Origin: Pteria penguin
Lineage: Eukaryota; Mollusca; Bivalvia; Pterioida; Pteriidae
Direction: 5' to 3'
Assembly: GCA_035048485.1 (NCBI GenBank)
Contig: CM068585.1
Location: forward strand, 16,721,501-16,785,500
Length of the DNA stretch: 64,000 bases
Shown: positions 38,901 through 45,587 of the stretch, piece by piece
How the letters are laid out: each line of letters starts with the position of its first letter
How positions within the stretch are numbered: position 1 is the stretch's first letter
Translations under genes and position numbers: made by a program
Notes under the pieces: model-generated
What the model saw: the letters and a program-made list of their open reading frames with translations, nothing else
The model's database searches: none
What the model was told of the DNA's origin: nothing

Positions 38901-39493
38901 TGGAGTGGGAGTGATGTATATGGCGAGTGTGCCGAGTTTCTAAACAGTCGAGTAGTTGTGTCAGTGGAGTGGGAGTGATGTCTATAGTGTGTGTGCTGAG
39001 TTTGTAAACCTTACAGTCGAGTAGTTGTGTCAGTGGAGTAGGAGTGATGTATATGGCGTTTGTGCTGAGTTTGTAAACTATGCACACTCTAATGATAAGA
39101 CAGTTACAACATGAAAACCATGCAATGATAAGGGGTTTATCTCAAAATCAGAATGAACTGGGTCAAATCCTGCCAAAATCCAAGCAGTTTCTTCCTCTTT
39201 GAAAGTAAAAACAGGTGATTGCAACACAATCTTTGATTACCATACGTTTCTTCTTTTTAGGACTCTTTCTGCATTCGTAATGTCTTCCATCATCTTATCG
39301 TGACTTATTATTTTAGCCTTGTAATGATTTCTTTTGCAGATTGATCACACATTTCAAAGCTTTGGGATGTCAGGTCAAAATAAGTCAAGAAAACTTACAT
39401 AATGGAGAGACTTTCCAGATAAAGACAGCAACATTAAAAGTACCACTTGCTTTCCCAGAAATTAGCATAAAACAGAAAAAGACCAGGAAATAA
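14931..39493 (+). CDS. POLR1E: RNA polymerase I subunit POLR1E (PAF53/RPA49), 12 exons
   Basis: This is the nucleolar Pol I subunit that pairs with the RPA34-type subunit and helps initiation and elongation of rRNA transcription. Exons are 14931-14982, 23558-23661, 23792-23868, 27799-27884, 28107-28180, 29924-30080, 31729-31812, 32167-32263, 35034-35173, 36394-36493, 38475-38597 and 39340-39493. Each intron is GT-AG, and phases join without shift into 415 residues plus TAA, close to human PAF53 (about 419). Diagnostic segments: NFTNGKV, AETSKLSYVGQTFG, NYVGVLDKNTGKMQICDAEL (dimerisation module, roughly residues 1-130), LLTEAFGSNKKRKAMESR, IPPYDKDANKAEDVYKL, and the C-terminal winged-helix half ending in basic KQKKTRK. 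Introns are packed with repeats. Exon 1 is the least certain. Confidence 0.94.
15445..15670 (+). repeat. Left arm of a 3.3-kb inverted-repeat structure
   Basis: About 225 bp from CGCTACTAAATGAAGTCCGG to GGATCGGTATCTGTT. It recurs, reverse-complemented, at 18532-18750. Shared blocks include CCGGAGATAGATTATGATAA, ACATATCCAAGTTTCATCCA and GCTCACAAAGTTTC. By eye the identity is around 85-90 %. Confidence 0.88.
15956..15992. repeat. (CA)n microsatellite
   Basis: A dinucleotide CA run with a single CT interruption, between the two arms of the inverted repeat. Confidence 0.95.
16700..16750. repeat. Simple sequence: C8, A-run and (AAAAC)n
   Basis: A run of eight C, then a long A run and repeated AAAAC units. 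It is low-complexity DNA inside the inverted-repeat structure. Confidence 0.9.
17396..17670 (+). mobile_element. tRNA-derived SINE, family A, best copy
   Basis: The head folds like a tRNA: A box in TGCGGCCTAGTGGATAAGG, B box GGTTCGACTCC. The body has TTCTGTCTTTCGGATGAGAC, AACCGAGGCCCCGTGTC, AGATCCCTCACTGCTTCGGG and CCGCATCAGGCAGATGCC. The tail (GTGAAATATTCG, GTGTGACGTAAAACAAAAA) ends in a T-rich run. Related copies lie at 28390 (minus), 33428 and 12060. I take it as a SINE rather than a working tRNA gene because the same body follows each head. Confidence 0.9.
18532..18750 (-). repeat. Right arm of the 3.3-kb inverted-repeat structure
   Basis: Reverse complement of the left arm at 15445-15670. 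It reads through ATGGCGCTCGGTAGTTGG, which looks like a start codon in a good context but is repeat-derived. No target-site duplication is obvious outside the arms. Confidence 0.88.
20022..21455 (+). mobile_element. Hairpin-headed non-autonomous element (GCTCACCTGAGCC type)
   Basis: It opens with the palindrome GCTCACCTGAGCC-AAA-GGCTCAAGTGAGC (20022-20050) and a GTCGTCGTCCGTCC run. It ends with AGGTGAGCGATATAGGCCCA followed by CTTGGGCCTCTTGTT. Two internal units of about 500 bp are tandemly related: 20180-20390 and 20690-20880 share TTTCAATG-AGAAAAG, TAATTGAT, GATCATA and AGAATTTTGTCAATATCTCA. I see no transposase. The type is widespread in molluscs; I cannot assign its class. Confidence 0.75.
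21456..21604 (+). repeat. Tandem duplication of the element's last 145 bp
   Basis: It repeats the block from GAAATA-AATTTGACA through ATGACTGATCATCTAGGTAC to GGCCCACTTGGACCTCTTGTT, which also closes the preceding element. Only a few substitutions separate the two copies. Confidence 0.9.
23558..23661 (+). CDS. POLR1E: POLR1E exon 2 (residues 18-52)
   Basis: Acceptor TTTATTGCAG|CT, donor ATATTG|GTAAAA. It encodes NFTNGKVISSKADALKFGCY followed by QHDDGDTKRNKKIL, matching the human FSNGK...RFTLYENKD...RNQRIL region at the start of the dimerisation module. Confidence 0.92.
23792..23868 (+). CDS. POLR1E: POLR1E exon 3 (residues 53-77)
   Basis: Acceptor ATCATGCAG|GTT, donor TGCAA|GTGAGT. It encodes VAETSKLSYVGQTFG, a strong match to the AETDRLSYVGNNFG of human PAF53, and ends in a cysteine region as in the vertebrate protein. 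Confidence 0.95.
23869..27798 (+). other. POLR1E: POLR1E intron 3 (3.9 kb)
   Basis: AT-rich. It contains a degenerate hairpin-type repeat near 26088-26290 (ATGCCCCCTTCAAAAAAAAG start), a phrase at 26740-26830 (CCTGCTCTGGATCC...) also seen near 12820 and 13340, and the ATGCCCC element at 27141-27675. No exon is recognised. Confidence 0.6.
27141..27675 (+). repeat. ATGCCCC-hairpin dispersed element, copy
   Basis: It opens with ATGCCCCTGGATTGAAAGATCAGGGGCAT, a stem-loop (ATGCCCCTG and CAGGGGCAT as perfect arms). A CTGTTTGTTTATTTGTCTG run and repeated TGACCTTTGAC / CATTGGTTATAACTTTT units follow, and it ends TTTCACAATTACATCTTGTT. No coding capacity is seen. Confidence 0.8.
27799..27884 (+). CDS. 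POLR1E: POLR1E exon 4 (residues 78-106)
   Basis: Acceptor TATAACAG|G, donor CCAG|GTAATG. It encodes KNYVGVLDKNTGKMQICDAE and LFQMHPQNP, matching RHFVGILNKTSGQMEVYDAELFNMQP of the human subunit, the last strand of the dimerisation fold. Confidence 0.96.
27994..28014. repeat. (TA)n microsatellite
   Basis: An uninterrupted TA run of about ten units in POLR1E intron 4. Confidence 0.93.
28107..28180 (+). CDS. POLR1E: POLR1E exon 5 (residues 107-131)
   Basis: Acceptor AATATTTAG|AT, donor GATAAA|GTGAGG. It encodes DAEKEEAFSQFALPGKEAEL and SFRDK, corresponding to the linker before the helical segment (human ...ESQTKTYREKM). Weakly conserved, but phase and position are right. Confidence 0.88.
28239..28389. 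mobile_element. 151-bp MITE-like element, copy 1
   Basis: The ends are inverted repeats: ATAATTGATCCTTCCATTT and GATGGGTCAGTTAAT. Inside are GGTGACGTCACATTACTTTA and GTGTTGTGACGTCATGAAAT, two perfect TGACGTCA sites about 75 bp apart. A second copy lies at 51022-51174 with better termini (AATTGACCCTTCC / GATGGGTCAATT). It sits in POLR1E intron 5 next to a SINE. Confidence 0.8.
28390..28645 (-). mobile_element. tRNA-derived SINE, family A, diverged copy
   Basis: Read on the minus strand: head TAACTCAGTGGATGAGATAC and GGGGTTCAACTCC (A and B boxes), then TTCAGATGAGAAAGTG, AGATCCCTCATTGCTTTGGC, GCATTAGGCAGATGCCATCA and the tail TGGAGTGACATAAATAACC. It abuts the MITE-like element. Confidence 0.85.
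29057..29474 (+). repeat. ATGCCCC-hairpin dispersed element, best-preserved copy
   Basis: It opens ATGCCCCCAGATTG...CAGATCGGGGGCAT (perfect stem arms), runs through CCTGTCTGTCTGTTTG and GACCTTGACAATGACC, and ends GGGGCATAGCGTTTCACAAA then AGCATCTTGTT. An earlier internal end-like block (GGGGCATTAGTGTTTCACAA at 29301) suggests a partial duplication. A degenerate relative fills 28780-29040. Confidence 0.8.
29924..30080 (+). CDS. POLR1E: POLR1E exon 6 (residues 132-183)
   Basis: Acceptor TACTTACAG|GCT, donor ACCAGTG|GTATGT. It encodes ADLLTEAFGSNKKRKAMESR and continues RYRNKVEDKALEDSL. Human has CIEAFGTTKQKRALNTRRMNRV in the same place. The exon is basic and helical. Confidence 0.95.
30430..30575. 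repeat. Short minisatellite, about 27 bp unit
   Basis: Four to five imperfect copies of ATCCACACATGTGGTTTCCA with CCCCTAG spacers. It is in POLR1E intron 6. Confidence 0.88.
30605..31725 (+). repeat. 68-bp (2 x 34) minisatellite with captured splice-acceptor copies
   Basis: The dimeric unit is TGTCTAGTGTAATATAGTGT-CTTTGTTTTGTTTATG plus TGTAGTATAATAATATGTCT-TTGTTTTGTTTG. The array ends against POLR1E exon 7. At 30637-30658 and 31024-31045 two units carry TTTCCAG|CATCAGGTGATAATGG or nearly so, copies of the true exon 7 boundary TTTTCAG|TGTCAGGTGATAATGC. Confidence 0.95.
31729..31812 (+). CDS. POLR1E: POLR1E exon 7 (residues 184-211)
   Basis: Acceptor CATTTTCAG|TG, donor GACA|GTAAGT. It encodes VSGDNASVSIPPYDKDANKA then EDVYKLQD, matching human LYLPPCYDDAAKPEDVYKFED, a well-conserved signature linking the two halves of the protein. 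Confidence 0.95.
32167..32263 (+). CDS. POLR1E: POLR1E exon 8 (residues 212-243)
   Basis: Acceptor TCTCTTTAG|TA, donor AGCAG|GTAATT. It encodes IITDVEMDSLTNPAKEFF then DSNPETVKTWRTES, corresponding to human LLSPAEYEALQSPSEAFRN...EEILKM, the beginning of the tandem winged-helix part. Confidence 0.92.
32650..33005 (+). repeat. GACCTTTGACC-type dispersed repeat, diverged
   Basis: It opens AGGGTCCCGCTTCATAAGTG...GTGCCCTATAG and has TCAGTCTGTTTGTCTGCC. The phrase CATATTTGGCAT-TGC-TT-CTTATGACAAGACC occurs twice, and it ends GGCATCCTGCAGGGCCC. Layout is like the ATGCCCC elements but with different end sequences. Confidence 0.6.
33428..33690 (+). mobile_element. tRNA-derived SINE, family A, 5'-truncated head
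   Basis: The shortened head has GGGCTCAATGGATGAGGTGA and the B box GGGTTCGACACCC. The body (TTCCGTCTTTCAGATGAGAC, AACCGAGGTCCCGTGTC, GCATCAGGCAGATACC) and the tail (GTGGAGTGGCATGAAAC) follow family A. It lies in POLR1E intron 8. Confidence 0.87.
35034..35173 (+). CDS. POLR1E: POLR1E exon 9 (residues 244-290)
   Basis: Acceptor GATATTACAG|A, donor AAGAAAA|GTAAGT. It encodes YPLFILNHLSTLPQVEKRRW then EKAKCLMYLHYLITLFKM, matching human TFVIEALKSLP...RQARCIWFLDTLIKF. Two predicted helices of a winged-helix fold. Confidence 0.94.
35755..36005 (+). repeat. 33-bp minisatellite, open as an 11-residue repeat
   Basis: About seven copies of GATTATGATGTAGGTGATCT-GAAAGAGGAAGTA in POLR1E intron 9. The unit is a multiple of three and reads DYDVGDLKEEV in one plus frame and SDHLHHNLLPL-like on the minus strand. 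It is noncoding by position; no splice signals place it in the mRNA. Confidence 0.93.
36394..36493 (+). CDS. POLR1E: POLR1E exon 10 (residues 291-323)
   Basis: Acceptor TGTTGTAG|AC, donor ACAAG|GTAGAT. It encodes PFPEEWPKPVLKQLQDRFIL then MMEGTGGGKFRT, which aligns with human INTKLLKHFTCLTYNNGRLRN. The donor is weaker than its neighbours' but the phase fits. Confidence 0.9.
38475..38597 (+). CDS. POLR1E: POLR1E exon 11 (residues 324-364)
   Basis: Acceptor TTGTCATTCAG|A, donor CAGAG|GTAAGT. It encodes CMPKRLKDKLASYILVLCLI then IDEFTVEMSDLHQDLKIGT; human has SMKAKITAYVIILALHIHDFQIDL...LQRDLKLS. An upstream in-frame ATG at 38407 exists, but the region before 38475 has no POLR1E similarity, and this acceptor gives the right phase. 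Confidence 0.92.
38690..39080. repeat. Minisatellite, about 60 bp unit
   Basis: Five to six copies of CAGTCGAGTAGTTGTGTCAG then TGGAGTGGGAGTGATGTATA and TGGCGAGTGTGCCGAGTTTG, some with an added CTTACAGTGG. It is in POLR1E intron 11. Confidence 0.93.
39340..39493 (+). CDS. POLR1E: POLR1E exon 12 (residues 365-415, stop)
   Basis: Acceptor TTCTTTTGCAG|A. It encodes LITHFKALGCQVKISQENLH, a stretch ending TATLKVPLAFPEI, and a lysine-rich end KQKKTRK then TAA (39491-39493). The layout (EIAKAMRLKISKRR...GTLSLPLP...KRRK) is that of human PAF53. An AATAAA overlaps the stop codon and another lies near 40347; either may end the transcript. Confidence 0.95.
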
Positions 39494-41064
39494 AATTGTG
39501 AAAACTAAATAATGAAGTTGTTTATAATTGCCATTGGTTTAAGGTTCTTATTACATTTTATAACAGTTTAGAGGTTTCTATGGTTAAAGTGGTTTTTATT
39601 TATATAGGACATTATATGACCATTATTCTTCCTACCCAGGTCCCTTTGTAAGAATATTCTAAATTTCTGAGAGGATTTACTTGTAAGAGACTTCAGTCTG
39701 TAATGGAGGATTTGGATCTGTTTTATACTTGGTCATGCCAAGTTTACATGTAATGCCAAGACATAAAACCAGAGGTGGTTGTCCAATCCTTTGGCATATA
39801 AAAAAATCCTTACTTGTCAATAGCAAAGGTCTAAGGCAACAGGTCAGAATATGAACCATACACAAGTAATGCTGCTGCAGTAAAACAAATGAATTATTAA
39901 TAGTAAAGTGTGTACCTCTCTGTGCTATGCAGCTTTATCTATTTTAAATTTGTATATCGCTTAAAACAGGTCAATGTTATCTATATCTCTTGCCAGTTTC
40001 TTGGCATAAGGATGAGATACCTTTCGACTTTTAGACCTCTTATGGTAAAATCAAGAAAATGATTGTATAAAAGTGGCCAAGTAGGCTAAAGGGTTACTCT
40101 AGCACTCACTGTGACGTCTGACCTTTGTCAAGTCCGGGGCTCCATACCAGTTTGAATCGATAGGGAAATCTACCACTTTACTACCAAAGGTTATTTTTGG
40201 GGTTGTTTTTTCCAGCACTTGAAACTGACTTAGCTATGTAGGTAGAATGATTGTCGTGGGGCGATTGAGAAACAAAACATGTCTTCAAACTTTTTTTATT
40301 TCAACAACGATTTGTCATAGGACAAAACTACTATCAAATGTTGGAAATAAAAATATTATGATCTATATACACATCACCAACGAAATAATGAGCCTTTATA
40401 AAAAGCAAATTAAACTGCTCTAAAATATCACAGTACCCTATTATTGAATACTATAAGTAATATAAATGCAGTATAACAATGTGTACATGTAGCGACATGT
40501 AGTGATCTATCAAGGGTTATTAACAGTAACAGGACATTGGCAAAATGGATGATATGCTTACAACCTTCTAAAAGTATACACATGCTTTGATGCATTATAT
40601 ACATGTATGGTATTTGATCACTATTACAATACAGATAAATATACTGCAATTTATCTTGCCCGAGTATAACTAGGTGTTTATATTGCTATGAAATCTGCAC
40701 ATTATGGACATAAAAAATGAACCACTTTTACCATGCAGTTAAAAACTAGCTGTATAAAATGCTTATAGGAGACTCCAGAAAAAGAGTTTAAATTATTACA
40801 TAGATAAAAATGGAACAACATCACTGGCTCTATGGTGTATATATTAACAATGTGATGTATAATAAATGCATCTATTGTAAAAACATTCTACAAATATGCT
40901 GTAACTTCAGTACATCTTTGTTAAAAATATATATTAAAAAATTCCATAATCAGTAGCGTTTCCAATAAACTTCATATATATATACTGTCTTATATGAAAA
41001 CTGAACTTCTTCAAATACATATATTGCAGTGTTGAAAATATGAGCTGAGAAAGAAATTAAACTT
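39494..41064. other. Intergenic sequence downstream of POLR1E
   Basis: AT-rich, no gene recognised. It may contain the POLR1E 3' untranslated region (candidate signal AATAAA near 40347) or that of the converging SLC4A11 gene. Confidence 0.5.
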
Positions 41065-42400
41065 AAATACTACTGCCTCTCCTCACTGCATGACTTAAAT
41101 CATACCACCTACCTCACTGTGTGACTTAAATCATACTACCTCTCCTCACTGCACGACTTAAATCATACTACCTCTCCTCACTGCATGACTTAAATCATAC
41201 TACCTCTCCTCACTGTGTGACTTAAATCATACTACCTCTCCTCACTGCACGACTTAAATCATACTACCTCTCCTCACTGCATGACTTAAATCATACTACC
41301 TCTCCTCACTGCATGACTTAAATCATACTACCTCTCCCCACTTAAATCATACTACCTCTCCTCACTGCATGACTTAAATCATACTACCTCTCCCCACTTA
41401 AATCATACTACCTATCCTCACTGTGTGACTTAAATTATACTACCTCTCCTCACTGCATGACTTAAATCATACTACCTCTCCTCACTGCATGACTTAAATC
41501 ATACTACCTCTCCTCACTGTGTGACTTGAATCATACTACCTCTCCTCACTGCATGACTTAAATCATACTACCTCTCCTCACTGCATGACTTAAATCACAC
41601 TACCTCTCCCCACTTAAATCATATTACCTCTCCTCACTGCATGACTTAAATCATACTACCTCTCCTCACTCCATGACTTAAATCATACTACCTCTCCTCA
41701 CTCCATGACTTAAATCATACTACCTCTCCTCACTGCATGACTTAAATCATACTACCTCTCCTCACTCCATGACTTAAATCATACTACCTCTCCTCACTCC
41801 ATGACTTAAATCATACTACCTCTCCTCACTGTGTGACTTGAATCATACTACCTCTCCTCACTGCATGACTTAAATCATACTACCTCTCCTCACTCCATGA
41901 CTTAAATCATACTACCTCCTTACTGTGTGACTTAAATCATACTACCTCTCCTCACTGCATGACTTAAATCATACTACCTCTCCTCACTGCGTGACTTAAA
42001 TCATACTACCTCTCCTCACTGCGTGACTTATATCATACTACCTCTCCTCACTGCATGACTTAAATCATACTACCTCTCCTCACTGCATGACTTAAATCAT
42101 ACTACCTCTCCTCACTTAAATCATACTACCTCTCCTCACTGTGTAACTTAAATCATACTACCTCTCCTCACTGCATGACTTAAATCATACTACCTCTCCT
42201 CACTGCACGACTTAAATCATACTACCTCTCCTCACTGCATGACTTAAATCATACTACCTCTCCTCACTTAAATCATACTACCTCTCCTCACTGCATGACT
42301 TAAATCATACTACCTCTCCTCACTGCATGACTTAAATCATATTACCTCTCCTCACTGCATGACTTAAATCATACTACCTCTCCTCACTGCATGACTTAAA
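41065..42400. repeat. Large 32-bp minisatellite (about 1.3 kb)
   Basis: About 40 copies of CCTCTCCTCACTGCATGACT-TAAATCATACTA. Variants have TGTGTGAC, TCCATGAC, GCACGAC or GCGTGAC in the middle, and several units lack the GCATGAC block. It lies between the convergent ends of POLR1E and SLC4A11. Confidence 0.97.
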
Positions 42401-43544
42401 ACCAAAATGTGTTCAACAAAATCCAAACAGAATGAAGTTGATTAACTGCACAAGTTTACAATAAAATGAATCGAAGGAAACCTGCATATAATTTTACGGG
42501 ATTCTTTCTCTAACTGAAAAACTGAATTTACAATTATATATACAGTTTCATAATTTTTAAACTATAGATTAAAGACTTTTTGTCTGCAGTGCAAATGATT
42601 GAATGAATGAATGAATAAACTAATAAAACTAATTCAATGTTAAGAGCTACTAAACTGAACAACTAAGATAATATGTACAAAATATTCAACACAATAAATG
42701 CAACAAAAGGTATTCAATACCATATACACAACAAAAAGTATTCTGCTCCGTTTAAATATGAGTCTTGCTACAATAAACTCTACAACCTAATCTTTCTGTA
42801 AATAAATTCCCCTCACCAGAAAAGTTGTGGACTATTTAACTGAAGCAGTTGTTTACCATCCCATTTTTGTATCTGCTACCTATATGAATGTATGGAGTAC
42901 TGGTGTTTACATGATAGAGTATAGCACTTCAATATTCGAAGTCGGAAGAAACATATTGTAAGTGCGAGAATGCTGCTTACATAAACCTGCTTCAATGACT
43001 GCCAGTGCCATCCTGCCTAAACCAAAACATTAAAGTAGGACTCATTAATGGTGTGTTGTTACCATTAATCTGACCACAGCATGTTTAAGTGACAGATTTT
43101 ATTGAATATTTTGTGCCACACTACATTGTATACACTTGACAACATGTACATACATTATTAGGGAATGGAAATGTGTAAAGTACCCAGAGAAAACACTGAA
43201 TATTGCCAAGTATGCTGGTATACCTTCCTGTTTTCTTAACTAGGATTTGGTGATGGAAAGAACCAGATCTCAGAAAACACCAATCTTTAGAAGGTAGTTT
43301 AGCATAACTTTCTACTTACGGAAACTGAAAAAGACCTGAAGTAGACCTGTGACCTTTATTGTATATACTGATGAACTTTCCAACATAGGAAAACAAGGTT
43401 CAAAACTTGGGTCTTCAAAGCTGACTGCAAGATCCAGCTCAACAATCTGTCATCCATCACTAATTATAGCCCCCAAGTAAACTGGTAACCTCACCATGTA
43501 AGTCTTGAGTGTATCAACACTGACACTTGTCATGGAATACCACC
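42401..43544. other. Intergenic sequence between two minisatellites
   Basis: AT-rich sequence with no gene, SINE or hairpin element that I can recognise. Confidence 0.5.
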
Positions 43545-43835
43545 TTTCTGTGTAGTCATGGCATACATGTCTATCAGTGTAGTCATGGATTACATGTCTA
43601 TCAATGTAGTCGTGAAAAACATCAGTGAAGTCATGAAATGCTAGTATATGTATATGTATATAGTCATGGAATACATGTCTATCTGTGTAGTCATGGAATA
43701 CATGTCTGTGTAGTCATGGAATACATGTCTATCAGTGTAGTCATGGAATACATGTCTATCTGTGTAGTCATGGAATACATGTCTATCAGTGTAGTCATAG
43801 ATGGAATACATGTCTATCAGTGTAGTCATGGGATG
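43545..43835. repeat. 27-bp minisatellite
   Basis: About ten copies of TAGTCATGGAATACATGTCT-ATCAGTG with small deletions. The unit is a multiple of three, so short frames on both strands (VMEYMSI; DYTDRHVFH) appear and should not be read as genes. Confidence 0.95.
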
Positions 43836-45526
43836 GCACACAAGGGAAAGCACTAATTCTAAAACAATATAAATCCCGCTAAAGCAAATACATACCTGTA
43901 CATAGTAATAATGTGGCAATGGAAGTTGACCTAGAACAGGCACACAGTGCGTTTAATATGGTCAATGAATAATATACACTTAGATTTGAAATGAAGATGG
44001 AATGATTTCTAAGACAGTATTTAAACTGTACTTGATTAACAAAAAAATGTGTCACTCTTCTTTTAAGAGTAAATGACACATAAACACTGACATGATATTG
44101 TGAACAATGTATATTTGCCAATAAGTGATTCGTTGGGTAATTCAGTTAACATTTTAGATATGACACTGACTTGTTACTAAATACACAATCAGACATATAT
44201 AGTTCAATGCAGGAGCATCTATGATCGCACCAGAATTATCATAAATTCGTTTTTATATATGTAAAATAAATGTTGGCACACTACTGACTGAGATTCAGTG
44301 ATGCATGACCAATATACATTGTATATGAACACATTGAATACTAATACAGTGTATAAATACAACGTGTATAAACGTACGTATAATATTTATAAAATACGCA
44401 TACACATCTATTTACCTACTGAACCAACCTATTGTGTATACAAGGTTGGCACATTTTTTTTGTATGTTACTTGTATTATACATGTATATAATACAGAAAA
44501 TGAGAAGGGATGTCAAAATGAATCGCTGTCTTTTCTCTGTGTTTTAGACTTCCCAGATATAACATCACATATGAAATGCCCAAATCTGAACCTCAATATA
44601 TTGGTTAAAAGGATATCTGTTAGATATGTAAAATGAAATAAGTTTTAAAGAGAAGAAATATTAATATCAGAGATAAACAGTGGAGTACAAAAGATATGTT
44701 GTATAGATGATAAAAACAATAAAATACGCATTATGATACTACTGCAGCAAGGTTTGAACATTATTTACTGTGCAGAATTTCCTCAGGCAAATTCAAACCT
44801 CATTTACTTCATGTAGACCTGCTATCACTTCAACCAACCATGGCTGCCATTAGCACTTATATATTTTATCAGTTGGTGCAATCTTTTGTTTTATTATTGG
44901 TGTGCAAGCATTTTTTTTATTATTAATGTGCAAGCATCCCTCTTCATTACTGGTGTACAATCAATGTGTTTCATTACTGTTGTGCAAGCATCTCTATTAT
45001 TGGTGAGTAATTCCATCAGACTTGTGAGATGTTTCATCAGACATTTCACTACATGTATAGAGGTTGTTCCATCAGACAACTGCTAATTAGGCATGTTTAA
45101 GTCAAGTTAAAATGTACAGTATTAAAGCAGCATCTTGACCAGACATGCCAGTTGTTGTTGACAGAATTTCTAAACACTAATTACGAAAATGTGTCAATTA
45201 GGAATCAGTGCTATCTTTACAGATAGTTTCTTTTGAAATTACAGAGAAGTTTAATAACTTTTTAAGTTGAATTGCTCTCAAATACATGCTATTTCTTAAA
45301 TATAGATTAAAACTGTAAAAACGAAAACCTGCTGTAGAATGAATATAGACACATGATATGTTTTAAAATTCTTATGAACTGATACATCAAAATCACAATC
45401 CACAAATCTATTTTCTGTATCATGAGTTATGTTTTGTGTAAAATTATTTTCAAGACATGATGCACTGAAGATGATTCTGAAGCATATAGTCCTCTGGGAA
45501 AACTTTGATGTTTGTTTTGCCTCTCT
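43836..45526. other. Intergenic / probable SLC4A11 3' untranslated region
   Basis: The SLC4A11 stop is at 45529, so its 3' UTR should lie here on the minus strand. TTTATT (AATAAA on the minus strand) occurs near 44890 and 44916. A loose repeat of TATTATTGGTGTGCAAGCAT occurs four times at 44890-45010. No other gene is seen. Confidence 0.5.
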
Positions 45527-45587
45527 TTAATGACTGTCCATGGCTTTTAGATACTTGTGGTCCACGATGCGAGGGATGATTTTATGT
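45527..45587 (-). CDS. SLC4A11: SLC4A11 last exon (C-terminus and stop)
   Basis: Acceptor ATTAATTGTAG|A. Completing the AG of the previous exon it reads [24 protein letters not shown]; human ends [21 protein letters not shown]. It is too short to stand out as an open frame. Confidence 0.95.

Noticed and set aside
41065..42400. CRISPR-like direct repeat array
   Set aside because: Repeats are contiguous with no unique spacers, and the genome is eukaryotic. It is a minisatellite; the same holds for the other arrays.
43638..43943. ORFs with VMEYMSISV and DYTDRHVFH repeats
   Set aside because: The 27-bp unit is a multiple of three, so open frames are expected without coding.
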